Source of the DNA: Paenibacillus sp. Root52
Lineage (GTDB): Bacteria; Bacillota; Bacilli; Paenibacillales; Paenibacillaceae
Direction: 5' to 3'
Length of the DNA stretch: 64,000 bases
NCBI RefSeq assembly: GCF_001426865.1
Contig: NZ_LMFO01000002.1
Location: 1,470-65,469 of the forward strand
In this document: positions 36,824-43,902 of the stretch, piece after piece
Layout: the number at the start of each line of letters is the position of its first letter
Position numbering within the stretch: position 1 is the first letter of the stretch
Translations under genes and position numbers: made by a program
Notes under the pieces: generated by a model
What the model saw: the letters and a program-made list of their open reading frames with translations, nothing else
The model's database searches: none
What the model was told of the DNA's origin: nothing

Positions 36824-37741
36824 CTAATCCCTCAAGTTCTTTCTTGTTAATCGAAAAAAAACTTGCTCTAGATTCGGTGTTACATATTGAAAACTCTTCA
36901 TGTCTTCGCCAAAAGATTCTCTGATCTGACTTAATGTGTTTATATCATTTTTGGGAACACCAAGCTCTACACGGTTGCCATCTGACAGTAGTACAACGTA
37001 ATCTTCAAGCTGCTTGGCATACGCTGTACTTTTCTGCTGTAACTCCAATCGAATGATCGCCTGATCGGTATACTCCTGTATAACGTCATCTAATTTGCCT
37101 TGGCATAACAATTGTCCATCATCCATAATACCGACATGAGAGCAGATTTTCTCAACCTCTTCCATATAGTGCGAGATATAAATAACCGTCGTTCCGAGCT
37201 GATTCAGTTCTATAATGGCATCTAAGATTCGGTTGCGGGATTGTGGATCAACTCCCACCGTTGGTTCATCGAGTATAATGACATCGGGATTGTGGACAAT
37301 TCCACATGCGATGTTTAGCCTTCTTTTCATACCGCCGGAGAATTTTTTAGGTTTTTGTTTGCGTTCTTCCCACAGTCCGACGAATTCAAGCGCGAAGCGA
37401 ACTTGTTTTTTCAAGCGTTCTCCTTTTAAGCCATACAACTTACCGAAAAACAACACATTCTCATAGGCAGACAAATCATAGATCAACGCTAGATCCTGTG
37501 GAACGTATCCTACACGTTTGTTTGTACTTGCATTGAGATATTCATTGAACCACTGAATCTTCCCACTTTGGGGCTTATCCAGTCCCAACATCACTCTGGT
37601 TAAGGTGGATTTACCTGCACCATTGGGGCCAAGCAATCCATAAATTTGACGATCCCCTACCGACAATGTCAGTTGCTTTAATACAGGTTTCTTCTTGTTA
37701 TAACTGAACTGAATATTCTCTCCTGCGAATACGGTTTGCAT
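36824..37741 (-). CDS. ABC exporter ATPase
   Basis: A 305-residue ATPase of the DrrA/NatA/LnrL group. Walker A GPNGAGKST, Q-loop YVPQDLALIYDLSAYEN, signature FSGGMKRRLN, Walker B VIILDEPTVGVDP and the switch histidine in YISHYMEE are all present. The C-terminal 80 residues form the usual accessory domain. GGGAGG precedes the ATG by eight bases. It is the first gene of a six-gene unit running to the LytTR regulator and lies behind putative LytTR sites at 37842-37883. Confidence 0.93.
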   Translation of the reverse strand: MQTVFAGENIQFSYNKKKPVLKQLTLSVGDRQIYGLLGPNGAGKSTLTRVMLGLDKPQSGKIQWFNEYLNASTNKRVGYVPQDLALIYDLSAYENVLFFGKLYGLKGERLKKQVRFALEFVGLWEERKQKPKKFSGGMKRRLNIACGIVHNPDVIILDEPTVGVDPQSRNRILDAIIELNQLGTTVIYISHYMEEVEKICSHVGIMDDGQLLCQGKLDDVIQEYTDQAIIRLELQQKSTAYAKQLEDYVVLLSDGNRVELGVPKNDINTLSQIRESFGEDMKSFQYVTPNLEQVFFRLTRKNLRD

Positions 37742-37810
37742 TAATACTACCTCCCAATCACTTCATGCCTTGTATGTAAATTGAGTGTAGCATCCCGCTA
37801 AACTACCTAC

Positions 37811-37883
37811 GTTATATGGTCATAACATGCAGATATGATGTCATAACTGTACCTCCAAGGACACAGAATGATGACTTAACTGT
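37811..37883 (-). promoter_or_regulatory. Putative LytTR-controlled promoter of the exporter/kinase unit
   Basis: On the minus strand ACAGTTAAG (37883-37875) and ACAGTTATG (37850-37842) are direct repeats, 33 bases from start to start, matching the LytTR/AgrA 9-base site. TATAAC at 37816-37811 is a possible -10, and its -35 is poor, as expected for an activated promoter. AgrA sites are normally nearer 21-22 bases apart. Confidence 0.55.
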
Positions 37884-37913
37884 TAAAGCAAATACATATT
37901 CGTATGTCATACA

Positions 37914-37963
37914 CAAAACAGCGATCCCCTAGATACGACGTACCGTATCCTAAGAACCGCTGT
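37914..37963 (-). terminator. Terminator between the lipoprotein and the exporter unit
   Basis: ACAGCG/CGCTGT and inner GATACG/CGTATC form a stem of two blocks; on the minus strand TTTTGTG follows. It separates the lipoprotein gene at 38034-39134 from the exporter operon. Confidence 0.7.
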
Positions 37964-38033
37964 AATATTATAGTTTGAGCTATTTATTGTGAACTATTCT
38001 GATACAAATTCAAGTTCACACCGATTGTGAATC

Positions 38034-39134
38034 TTACTTTTCAGGCTCCTCATACGTGCTTGTGTACATTTCATAGTCTTTTTTCACCCGGTCAAATCGA
38101 CTCTCTGTGGTATAGAACACAATCTCTACAAAATGATTTTGGGACTCTAGTATAGTTCGTAACTCAGCGGTTTGGCGTTCATTATCGACGTAATGTCCTT
38201 CCAGCTGTATGCCTTTCAGACCGTTAATCTCAACAGGTTTCAGATCTGGTATGGGAGTATCTTTGCCATCCGCGTAGACTTCGGCGACGTATCGTCCGTA
38301 ATCCTCCAATGTTAGGTCTGAATCGAACTCATCCTTGGATGCAAGGTATACCGACAACTGCTCATTATTCTCTGCCAAAGATATATCCAGCGCTGAGTCC
38401 GATAGTTCAAATGCATGAACCTGCCAGTTGGAAGGTGTGCTAATTTGGAACTGAGCATATTTACCTTGATGGGGGATCAGCTCTTCCGAAGATGTACTAT
38501 AGTCCGTTGGCTTGTCATTCAAAATGCGGAAATGCTGAGCCATTTGTTCAAAAAACTCTTGGTCCGCTGCTGTAAATTGATACATCTTCGTATATGTAAT
38601 GATATAGAAATGCTGATTCGTCTCTAGAAATGCTGTAATGTATCCGAATTGATGTTTGCCATAATTCGTCCGTCCTTCTTTTACATAAGCTTCTTTTTGG
38701 TCAATCATCAGCTGACTTGTTCTAATCACCTCATCATTTGTATCTACAGATTCTCGTGCTGCATTTATGTTTTCCTGATGCCGAACCATATAATCCGTCA
38801 ATGACATATCTGGAATATAGTCTTCACGGTTCACTCGGTCAATTCGAAGTGATCTCGTTTGATCCTTTGTAGCTAATTTTAAAAGGGACGGGCTGATTTC
38901 CTCCGTGACAACTTCCCATTCGGAAGGGAGGCTGACTGATAGTTCTTTCTGCTGAGGATAGAACGTTACGAGCTTTTCCACAGCATCCTTTGAAGAAACG
39001 ATGGACTCAGAGTCGATGGTAGACTCAGATACATAGGACGGTGCAGAAGGTGTGCTGCATCCGGTAACGGTAACAATCGCGGACAAGCTCAGTATAGTGG
39101 TACATACAATGCCTTTGATAACATGCTTAGCCAA
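38034..39134 (-). CDS. Lipoprotein with two related domains, paralogue of 29682-30782
   Basis: A 366-residue lipoprotein. Signal peptide with lipobox VTGC near residue 26, then a Ser/Thr-rich linker. Two domains (about 55-205 and 220-364) repeat one pattern: SLPSEWEV in the first and STPSNWQV in the second. The domain ends HFRILNDKPT here match SLRILDDQPT in the product of 29682-30782, and both proteins end in a YTxxYxE-type tail. A TTG start follows AAAGGAG by eight bases. It stands immediately upstream of the exporter unit but has its own terminator. Confidence 0.75.
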   Translation of the reverse strand: MAKHVIKGIVCTTILSLSAIVTVTGCSTPSAPSYVSESTIDSESIVSSKDAVEKLVTFYPQQKELSVSLPSEWEVVTEEISPSLLKLATKDQTRSLRIDRVNREDYIPDMSLTDYMVRHQENINAARESVDTNDEVIRTSQLMIDQKEAYVKEGRTNYGKHQFGYITAFLETNQHFYIITYTKMYQFTAADQEFFEQMAQHFRILNDKPTDYSTSSEELIPHQGKYAQFQISTPSNWQVHAFELSDSALDISLAENNEQLSVYLASKDEFDSDLTLEDYGRYVAEVYADGKDTPIPDLKPVEINGLKGIQLEGHYVDNERQTAELRTILESQNHFVEIVFYTTESRFDRVKKDYEMYTSTYEEPEK

Positions 39135-39240
39135 TGGAAAAACTCCTTTGATAAAATCAATGATTACATCCTACAAATTAGAGGTTTATTTTACCATTTA
39201 TATCGGCAATTTGGATGTAATAATAAAGGGGGATCAACAT

Positions 39241-39278
39241 AAAAAAGAGACCTGCCCTTGTCTTTAGGTCAGATCTCT
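39241..39278 (-). terminator. Terminator after the DUF3934 gene
   Basis: AGAGACCTG and CAGATCTCT pair over nine bases with one wobble; on the minus strand six T follow. Confidence 0.8.
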
Positions 39279-39313
39279 TCATCATGAACACCTCTCGCTT
39301 CGCCATTGCCCAT

Positions 39314-39478
39314 TTACTGGGACTTGTCATCTGAGGTTTCGTTATCATCCTTTTTCTTCGTACCCTTACTCTTATAGGGTTTCGGTGCACTTTTGGCACG
39401 GTTGGCACTCGCTTGCCAGCGATTCCAGCCTTTTTTGCCTGTACCGCGGCCTGTTCCGCCACCTTTAGATTTACTCAT
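39314..39478 (-). CDS. DUF3934-type small basic protein
   Basis: A 54-residue, strongly basic protein. The sequence GTGRGTGKKGWNRWQASAN followed by AKSAPKPYKSKGTKKK is the pattern I associate with DUF3934, a small Bacillales family of unknown role; the tail is acidic and Ser-rich. ATG at 39478 has GGAG seven bases upstream. A longer reading to 39520 has no ribosome site. It is followed by its own terminator. Confidence 0.82.
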   Translation of the reverse strand: MSKSKGGGTGRGTGKKGWNRWQASANRAKSAPKPYKSKGTKKKDDNETSDDKSQ

Positions 39479-39609
39479 CGTATCACTCCAATAATCCTGT
39501 ATATGCTTAAAAATGACCATCCTAGATAACGTTCATCGTGACCCAGCCCAATTATTCACTTCCAGCATATATTATTATAACAAAATATCACTTCAAATAT
39601 CGTTAATCG

Positions 39610-40833
39610 TTACATTTCAGCTTTCAATTGTCCAGCCTGTTTGCCTCCTCGAAGCACCCACATGGATAATAGGAAACAAATCCCCAGTACAATTGAAGCA
39701 GAAACGTACGGATAGTTAATATTCACATCAAATAATGCCCCAGCAACAATCGGTCCTGCAATATTGCCTAGACTTGTGTACGCTGAATTCAATCCCGCCA
39801 CAAAACCTTGCTGCTCCTCCGCCAATTTCGACATTTGCGTACTGATTGCCGGGCGTAAGATATCCATTCCGAGGAACACAATAAAGGTAACGACCAGAAT
39901 CAGCCAATACGTATGCACGAATAAGGTCAGCAAGACAAACAACGCTACAAAGAACAGACATACCGAAATGACCTTCTTCTCCCCAAACCGGTTCAGCAAC
40001 CAGCCGATGAGAGCGACCTGCACTACAGCCCCTGCAATGGAGCCAAACGTAATGATGAATGCAATGTCTTGTGTTGTAAATCCGAATTTTTTATATACAA
40101 ATAGCGAAAATACCGTCTCATAGTTTGCAAGTCCAAATGCCATCACGAATACGATAATTAAACTGAAAAAGTAAGGCGCTTGATATGATCGTAGCAGTTG
40201 GGATGCCAAACTCTGCGTTTTAACCTTCGCTTGGGCTGCTCCCATATCAGGTTTACTCGTTGCGGGACTACGTGTCGACTCTGGCAAAATGGTCAGTGTG
40301 ATGATTGCAGCTAACAAACCGGCAACACCTGCAGCATAGAACGGAATCCGAATACCGAACTCAGCTAGATAGCCGCCGATACCAGGTCCAATGATGAACC
40401 CGGTGGAGATCGCAGCATTGATTAATCCCATTCCTCGACCGCGTTCTTCCTCTGTCGTAATATCTGCAGTGTAGGCCATAACTGCCGGGAAGATCAGCGC
40501 AGCGCCAATTCCTCCAAGCATACGTGCAGCGAAGAGCAGCACAGGTGCATTAACCGCACCAAACATAAATTCGGATACAGCAAAAATTAACATGCCGACA
40601 ACGATAATCCTTTTACGCCCCAAGGCATCGGACCAGCGACCCGCCACCGGGGAGAACAGAAACTGTGTGAAGGAAAATGCCGCTACCAGCAGCCCCACCG
40701 TGAAACCGGTAATATGCAGTAGCTCCATGTACGCAGGCATAATGGGCACAACAAGACCTATACCTGTAAAGACGATAAAAATATTAACCATTAATAGTAG
40801 TAATGCGCCCCTATTGCGCGTTAGTAAAGCCAT
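39610..40833 (-). CDS. MFS multidrug-type efflux transporter
   Basis: A 407-residue drug:proton antiporter with 12 hydrophobic helices. Motif A between helices 2 and 3 reads GRWSDALGRKRIIV, and motif C in helix 5 reads GFIIGPGIGGYLAE, both marks of the DHA1 group (Bmr/NorA/TetA-like). The start at 40833 has GGAGG eight bases upstream. It follows a TetR regulator in the same direction with a 67-base gap, so the pair is a self-regulated efflux unit. Substrate not predictable. Confidence 0.9.
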   Translation of the reverse strand: MALLTRNRGALLLLMVNIFIVFTGIGLVVPIMPAYMELLHITGFTVGLLVAAFSFTQFLFSPVAGRWSDALGRKRIIVVGMLIFAVSEFMFGAVNAPVLLFAARMLGGIGAALIFPAVMAYTADITTEEERGRGMGLINAAISTGFIIGPGIGGYLAEFGIRIPFYAAGVAGLLAAIITLTILPESTRSPATSKPDMGAAQAKVKTQSLASQLLRSYQAPYFFSLIIVFVMAFGLANYETVFSLFVYKKFGFTTQDIAFIITFGSIAGAVVQVALIGWLLNRFGEKKVISVCLFFVALFVLLTLFVHTYWLILVVTFIVFLGMDILRPAISTQMSKLAEEQQGFVAGLNSAYTSLGNIAGPIVAGALFDVNINYPYVSASIVLGICFLLSMWVLRGGKQAGQLKAEM

Positions 40834-40900
40834 GATTACATCCTCCGTAGTTGTCAAAATGTTGCCTTCTCATATACTCCGCTCAAGTGGCAACCTATGT

Positions 40901-41500
40901 TTAATCCTTATCTTTTGCAATGCCGTGCAAGAATACACTTGCAGCGTGACGATATAAGGCAAGAGCCTGTTCTGGCTCCATACTGCGCGACATGTGACTC
41001 AGTCCGATAATGGTACTTTCCAATATAAGCGCAAGGTTGTCTATGTTGTCAGCCTTGAACTCCCCACTCTCGATCCCCTCTTGTACCAACTGTCTGTTAA
41101 ATTGAATATGCCGCTCAAACATCACGGTGATGCGTTCTTCGATATCGTTCTCTTTCTTCTCCTTTGTAAAAAATTCATCGGCTGCCTTGGTCAGTGGGTG
41201 ATTCATCTCATCCAGGACAAGCTGTTCGGCCAAACCGTAAATTTTCTCGGTAGAGGTGCGATAGAGATGTTCTTTGGCTGTCCAATTCTCTTCCCATTCC
41301 CGATCCCATTCATCAATCAAGTATAGAAAGAGACCCTCTTTACTTTTGAAATGGTAATAAATATTGCCCTTGCTGCTCCCTGTTGCCGCCACGATATCTT
41401 CAATGGATGTTGCCTTATAGCCTTTTTGTACAAAAAGAGCTCTGGAGGCATCCGCTAGTTTCTTCTTCGTCTGCTCTGTTTGTAGTTGCTTTTTGTTCAT
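40901..41500 (-). CDS. TetR-family repressor
   Basis: A 199-residue regulator. Residues about 8-55 hold the TetR helix-turn-helix (SIEDIVAATGSSKGNIYYHFKS is split across the recognition helices), and the rest is the ligand-binding and dimer domain. ATG at 41500 follows GGAG by seven bases. It is the first gene of the tetR-MFS pair and has a near-palindromic site upstream, so it probably represses itself and the transporter until a drug binds. Confidence 0.92.
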   Translation of the reverse strand: MNKKQLQTEQTKKKLADASRALFVQKGYKATSIEDIVAATGSSKGNIYYHFKSKEGLFLYLIDEWDREWEENWTAKEHLYRTSTEKIYGLAEQLVLDEMNHPLTKAADEFFTKEKKENDIEERITVMFERHIQFNRQLVQEGIESGEFKADNIDNLALILESTIIGLSHMSRSMEPEQALALYRHAASVFLHGIAKDKD

Positions 41501-41537
41501 TCTTTCACTCCATTTCTTACATGCTGCTTGCATACTG

Positions 41538-41570
41538 AACATTCGTTCTATATTTTAACGGATGAATGTT
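41538..41570. promoter_or_regulatory. Candidate TetR operator
   Basis: AACATTC and GAATGTT are inverted arms 19 bases apart just upstream of the TetR start. The left half GAACATTCGTTC is itself partly palindromic, as in many QacR/Bm3R1-type operators. Confidence 0.5.
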
Positions 41571-41678
41571 TAATAAGCAATATCCTATCGAGGTTGTTTT
41601 CGTGACAAAAATTACATACCAGGTTCGCCTCTTCGGGATCCTTCCTTCTTCCCCAGCGTCAACGACAGTGTGATATAC

Positions 41679-41708
41679 AATAAAGAAGGTGCCAGATGGC
41701 ACCTTCTT
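41679..41708 (-). terminator. Terminator of the small-protein genes
   Basis: AAGAAGGTGCC and GGCACCTTCTT form a perfect 11-base stem with AGAT loop; TTTATTG follows on the minus strand, 27 bases after the stop at 41735. Confidence 0.88.
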
Positions 41709-41734
41709 AGCTACTTTTATTTACTTCATACCAT

Positions 41735-41908
41735 TTATTGTTGTCCTGCACGTACCCGAATATTCCCGAGTTCATTGGCATTGATGGCAAATGCATTACC
41801 GCCTTGGCCCACCGAAGCCTTCGCAGATTGTCTCGCATTAAACTTCAGACGACTTTTGTCTACCTCTACCCGGTTGACGTGTTTAGCATGTTTTGGTTTT
41901 TTAGCCAT
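41735..41908 (-). CDS. Small basic protein, possibly related to 42003-42185
   Basis: A 57-residue protein beginning MAKKPKHAKHVNRVEVDK. GGGAGG lies nine bases before the ATG and a clean terminator follows the stop. The C-terminal half (QSAKASVGQGGNAFAINAN, then ELGNIRV) resembles the middle of the next gene upstream (QTAKGYAESGNVLASNAVNV). I do not recognise the family; the lysine-rich front suggests nucleic acid or spore-component binding, which is only a guess. Confidence 0.7.
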   Translation of the reverse strand: MAKKPKHAKHVNRVEVDKSRLKFNARQSAKASVGQGGNAFAINANELGNIRVRAGQQ

Positions 41909-42002
41909 ACCGATCCGCCTCCCTTTCTTATTATTCTTCTCTACAGAAATAGATGCATTATGGATATTTCACGATTATTGCTTCGTTAATTAGACCAGTA
42001 GA

Positions 42003-42185
42003 CTAGCGTTTACGCGAAGATCGGCGTCCCTTCTTCTTCTCTTTCATAATCTGAACGTTAACAGCATTACTCGCGAGCACATTCCCTGACTCCGCATAGC
42101 CTTTGGCGGTTTGGTGAATCTGAATGACAATATACTGATTCTTGCCGACACGATACCGGTAACTTTTCACGTTGGAACGGTTCAT
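42003..42185 (-). CDS. Small basic protein of unknown function
   Basis: A 60-residue protein. A middle segment (NQYIVIQIHQTAKGYAESGN) is followed by SNAVNVQI and a C-terminus of almost only Lys, Arg and Ser (EKKKGRRSSRKR). ATG at 42185 has GGGAG six bases upstream. It is 94 bases upstream of the other small gene in the same direction and shares the Q(T/S)AK...GN..A.NA pattern, so the two may be an old tandem duplication. Confidence 0.68.
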   Translation of the reverse strand: MNRSNVKSYRYRVGKNQYIVIQIHQTAKGYAESGNVLASNAVNVQIMKEKKKGRRSSRKR

Positions 42186-42284
42186 ATCCATCTCCCTGTA
42201 CATTGTTGTGGGTCATGCATGTTTTATGTTATTCATGTCCATACCTGAGGAGTTGTGTGAATGCTGGATTTATAGTGGATTTCC

Positions 42285-42317
42285 AAAAAAAATAACCTTC
42301 CTATTTGAATAGGAAGG
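42285..42317 (-). terminator. Terminator of the VOC gene
   Basis: CCTTCCTAT and ATAGGAAGG form a perfect stem with TTGA loop; on the minus strand TTATTTTTTTT follows. It is about 50 bases after the stop at 42368. Confidence 0.9.
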
Positions 42318-42367
42318 CTATCTCAATTTAAGTTATACAATTGAATGTTAACTTGCTTAATTTCCAA

Positions 42368-42790
42368 TTATTCCGCTGTCGGGAATGCACTCAGATCCAT
42401 ATAGGATACTTCCCACAGGTGATCGTCCAGATCTTGAAAGCTCCAGCCATACATAAATCCATGATCCTGCGGATCATTGTAATGCTTGCCGCCTGCATCC
42501 AGAGCAGCTTGTACAATCTGATCGACCTGTTCACGGCTATCTACGGATAGCGCAACGATGACTTCGGCTGTCTCGGCAGCATTAGAGATTTTCTTAGGAA
42601 TGAACGATAGGAAACGCTCTTCCACCAGCAGCATAGCATAAATGTTGTCCCCAATGATCATACAGGTAGCTGAATCATCCGTAAAATTAGCATTAAACTC
42701 AAACCCAATCTTGGTGAAAAACTCCACCGATTTATTCAAATCTTTGACGGGTAGGTTAACAAAAATCTGCTTAGCACTTACAGCCACCAT
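42368..42790 (-). CDS. VOC/glyoxalase-superfamily protein
   Basis: A 140-residue protein with the two beta-alpha-beta-beta-beta units of the vicinal-oxygen-chelate fold. VNLPVKDLNKSVEFFTKIGF opens the first, and GFMYGWSFQDLDDHLWEVSY with the metal-ligand glutamate closes the second. The first typical metal histidine is absent (VNLP), as in many PhnB/YaeR-like members, so enzyme activity is uncertain. GAGGTGAT is close to the ATG. It stands alone with its own terminator. Confidence 0.85.
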   Translation of the reverse strand: MVAVSAKQIFVNLPVKDLNKSVEFFTKIGFEFNANFTDDSATCMIIGDNIYAMLLVEERFLSFIPKKISNAAETAEVIVALSVDSREQVDQIVQAALDAGGKHYNDPQDHGFMYGWSFQDLDDHLWEVSYMDLSAFPTAE

Positions 42791-42897
42791 CGATCACCTC
42801 GATCTATTGGATTAGTTTCCCAAATCAAAATAACATTTCGCATATAGGCTGTCAAATGAATTATACTAGTTATATTCCAAATGGTGAGGTGACAAGC

Positions 42898-42927
42898 ATG
42901 TTATTCCAATTCGTTCGAAGTAATTAG
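42898..42927 (+). CDS. Probable leader peptide MLFQFVRSN
   Basis: A nine-codon frame begins after GGTGAGGTGACAAGC, a good ribosome site. It is followed by a hairpin (42939-42986) and, 134 bases later, by the methyltransferase gene. Its codons 5-6 (GTT CGA) contain CGTTCGA, which is complementary to TCGAACG at 43007-43013. Such an arrangement is typical of ribosome-stalling control of antibiotic-response genes. Short frames arise by chance, so support is moderate. Confidence 0.45.
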   Translation: MLFQFVRSN

Positions 42928-42938
42928 TTATCGGGCTG

Positions 42939-42986
42939 GGTCAAAACGCGTACCAGCTATGCAGGGATACGTCTGTCTTCTTGACC
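42939..42986 (+). promoter_or_regulatory. Leader hairpin upstream of the methyltransferase
   Basis: GGTCAA (42939-42944) and TTGACC (42981-42986) close a stem that also pairs ACGCGTA with parts of TACGT. There is no T-tract, so it would act on translation or as an anti-structure rather than as a terminator. Confidence 0.45.
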
Positions 42987-43061
42987 TAACTCGGTAGATT
43001 ATTGTATCGAACGTGAATAACAACTACTCATTGTATCCACACAAGTTTGGAGGAATAACGA

Positions 43062-43814
43062 ATGAAACAAACCATACAATACGAAGCTTTTTATGAACAG
43101 ATCGGGGCAATCAACGGTTGGAATTTCAGTACCATACAGGTTGTATCCGAAGGAGTCCTATGGGATCTATATACTGAAGTTATGCACCATACCCTTCCCT
43201 CTGACCTCTTACTCGATATTGGCACAGGTGGCGGAGAAGCACTGCTCTCCCATGCCGGGGCTGCATCATTACTTGTAGGGATCGACCTTTCCCACGGCAT
43301 GATACAGACTGCACAGCGTAATCTTCTTGCGTCAGGGCGCTCCAACGTCCGATTCATACAGATGAATGCAGAGCAGCTTCAATTCCCCAATCAATTTTTC
43401 AATATGATTTCTAGCAGACATGCCCCCTTCTGCGCATCAGAAGCATATCGTGTACTTGCTGATGGAGGTATGTTCCTGACCCAGCAGGTTCGGGAAAATG
43501 ATAAATATAACATTAAAAAAGCTTTTGGCTTGGAGGCAACCGAAGACTTGCCAACAAGTACACTAGCAGAGAAATATCTGAACGAACTGCGTGAGGCTGG
43601 ATTCCGTGATATTTACCTCAAGGAATATAATGCGACCGAGTATTATGCTCGCCCAGAAGATCTGCTCTTCCTGCTGACTCATGCGCCAATCATTCCCGAT
43701 TTCGGAGAACGGGCTACAGATGTGCAGACACTCCAGCGTTTTATTCAGCAATATCAGTGTGATCAGGGAATTCGCACGAACGCCGCACGTTTCCTGATAA
43801 CAGCTCGCAAATAA
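43062..43814 (+). CDS. SAM-dependent class I methyltransferase
   Basis: A 250-residue methyltransferase of the UbiE/type 11 kind. Motif I is LLLDIGTGGGEALL near residues 48-61, the acidic residue after strand 2 is in VGIDLSHGM, and the post-motif NVRFIQMNAEQLQFPNQFF and YRVLADGGMFLTQQV follow. TTTGGAGGAATAACG precedes the ATG. The substrate is unknown. The leader peptide and hairpin upstream suggest translation-linked induction, as known for rRNA methyltransferases, but nothing in the protein itself points to RNA. Confidence 0.85.
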   Translation: MKQTIQYEAFYEQIGAINGWNFSTIQVVSEGVLWDLYTEVMHHTLPSDLLLDIGTGGGEALLSHAGAASLLVGIDLSHGMIQTAQRNLLASGRSNVRFIQMNAEQLQFPNQFFNMISSRHAPFCASEAYRVLADGGMFLTQQVRENDKYNIKKAFGLEATEDLPTSTLAEKYLNELREAGFRDIYLKEYNATEYYARPEDLLFLLTHAPIIPDFGERATDVQTLQRFIQQYQCDQGIRTNAARFLITARK

Positions 43815-43846
43815 AGCACTATCGACCAATTGAGAATGAACAAAAT

Positions 43847-43894
43847 AACAGCCCACCAGACCTTTGGCAACGCAATCAGGTCTAGTGGGCTGTT
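43847..43894. terminator. Bidirectional terminator
   Basis: AACAGCCCACCAGACCT and AGGTCTAGTGGGCTGTT pair over 17 bases with one mismatch around 14 bases. It separates the convergent methyltransferase and penicillin-binding protein genes. Confidence 0.9.
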
Positions 43895-43902
43895 ATATAT
43901 TA

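Noticed and set aside
37812..37844. Ten-codon frame MTSYLHVMTI with GGAGG upstream, before the exporter ATPase
   Set aside because: Its ATG overlaps the second LytTR repeat and would be upstream of the likely transcription start, so it would not be translated.
34398..38033. Search for AgrD-like pheromone or AgrB-like protease genes around the kinases
   Set aside because: No short frame with an amphipathic leader, cysteine and acidic tail, and no AgrB-type membrane protein, was found.
39178..39462. A 94-codon minus-strand frame overlapping the DUF3934 gene
   Set aside because: It runs through the terminator, has arginine/lysine-heavy shadow composition and conflicts with the recognisable DUF3934 frame.
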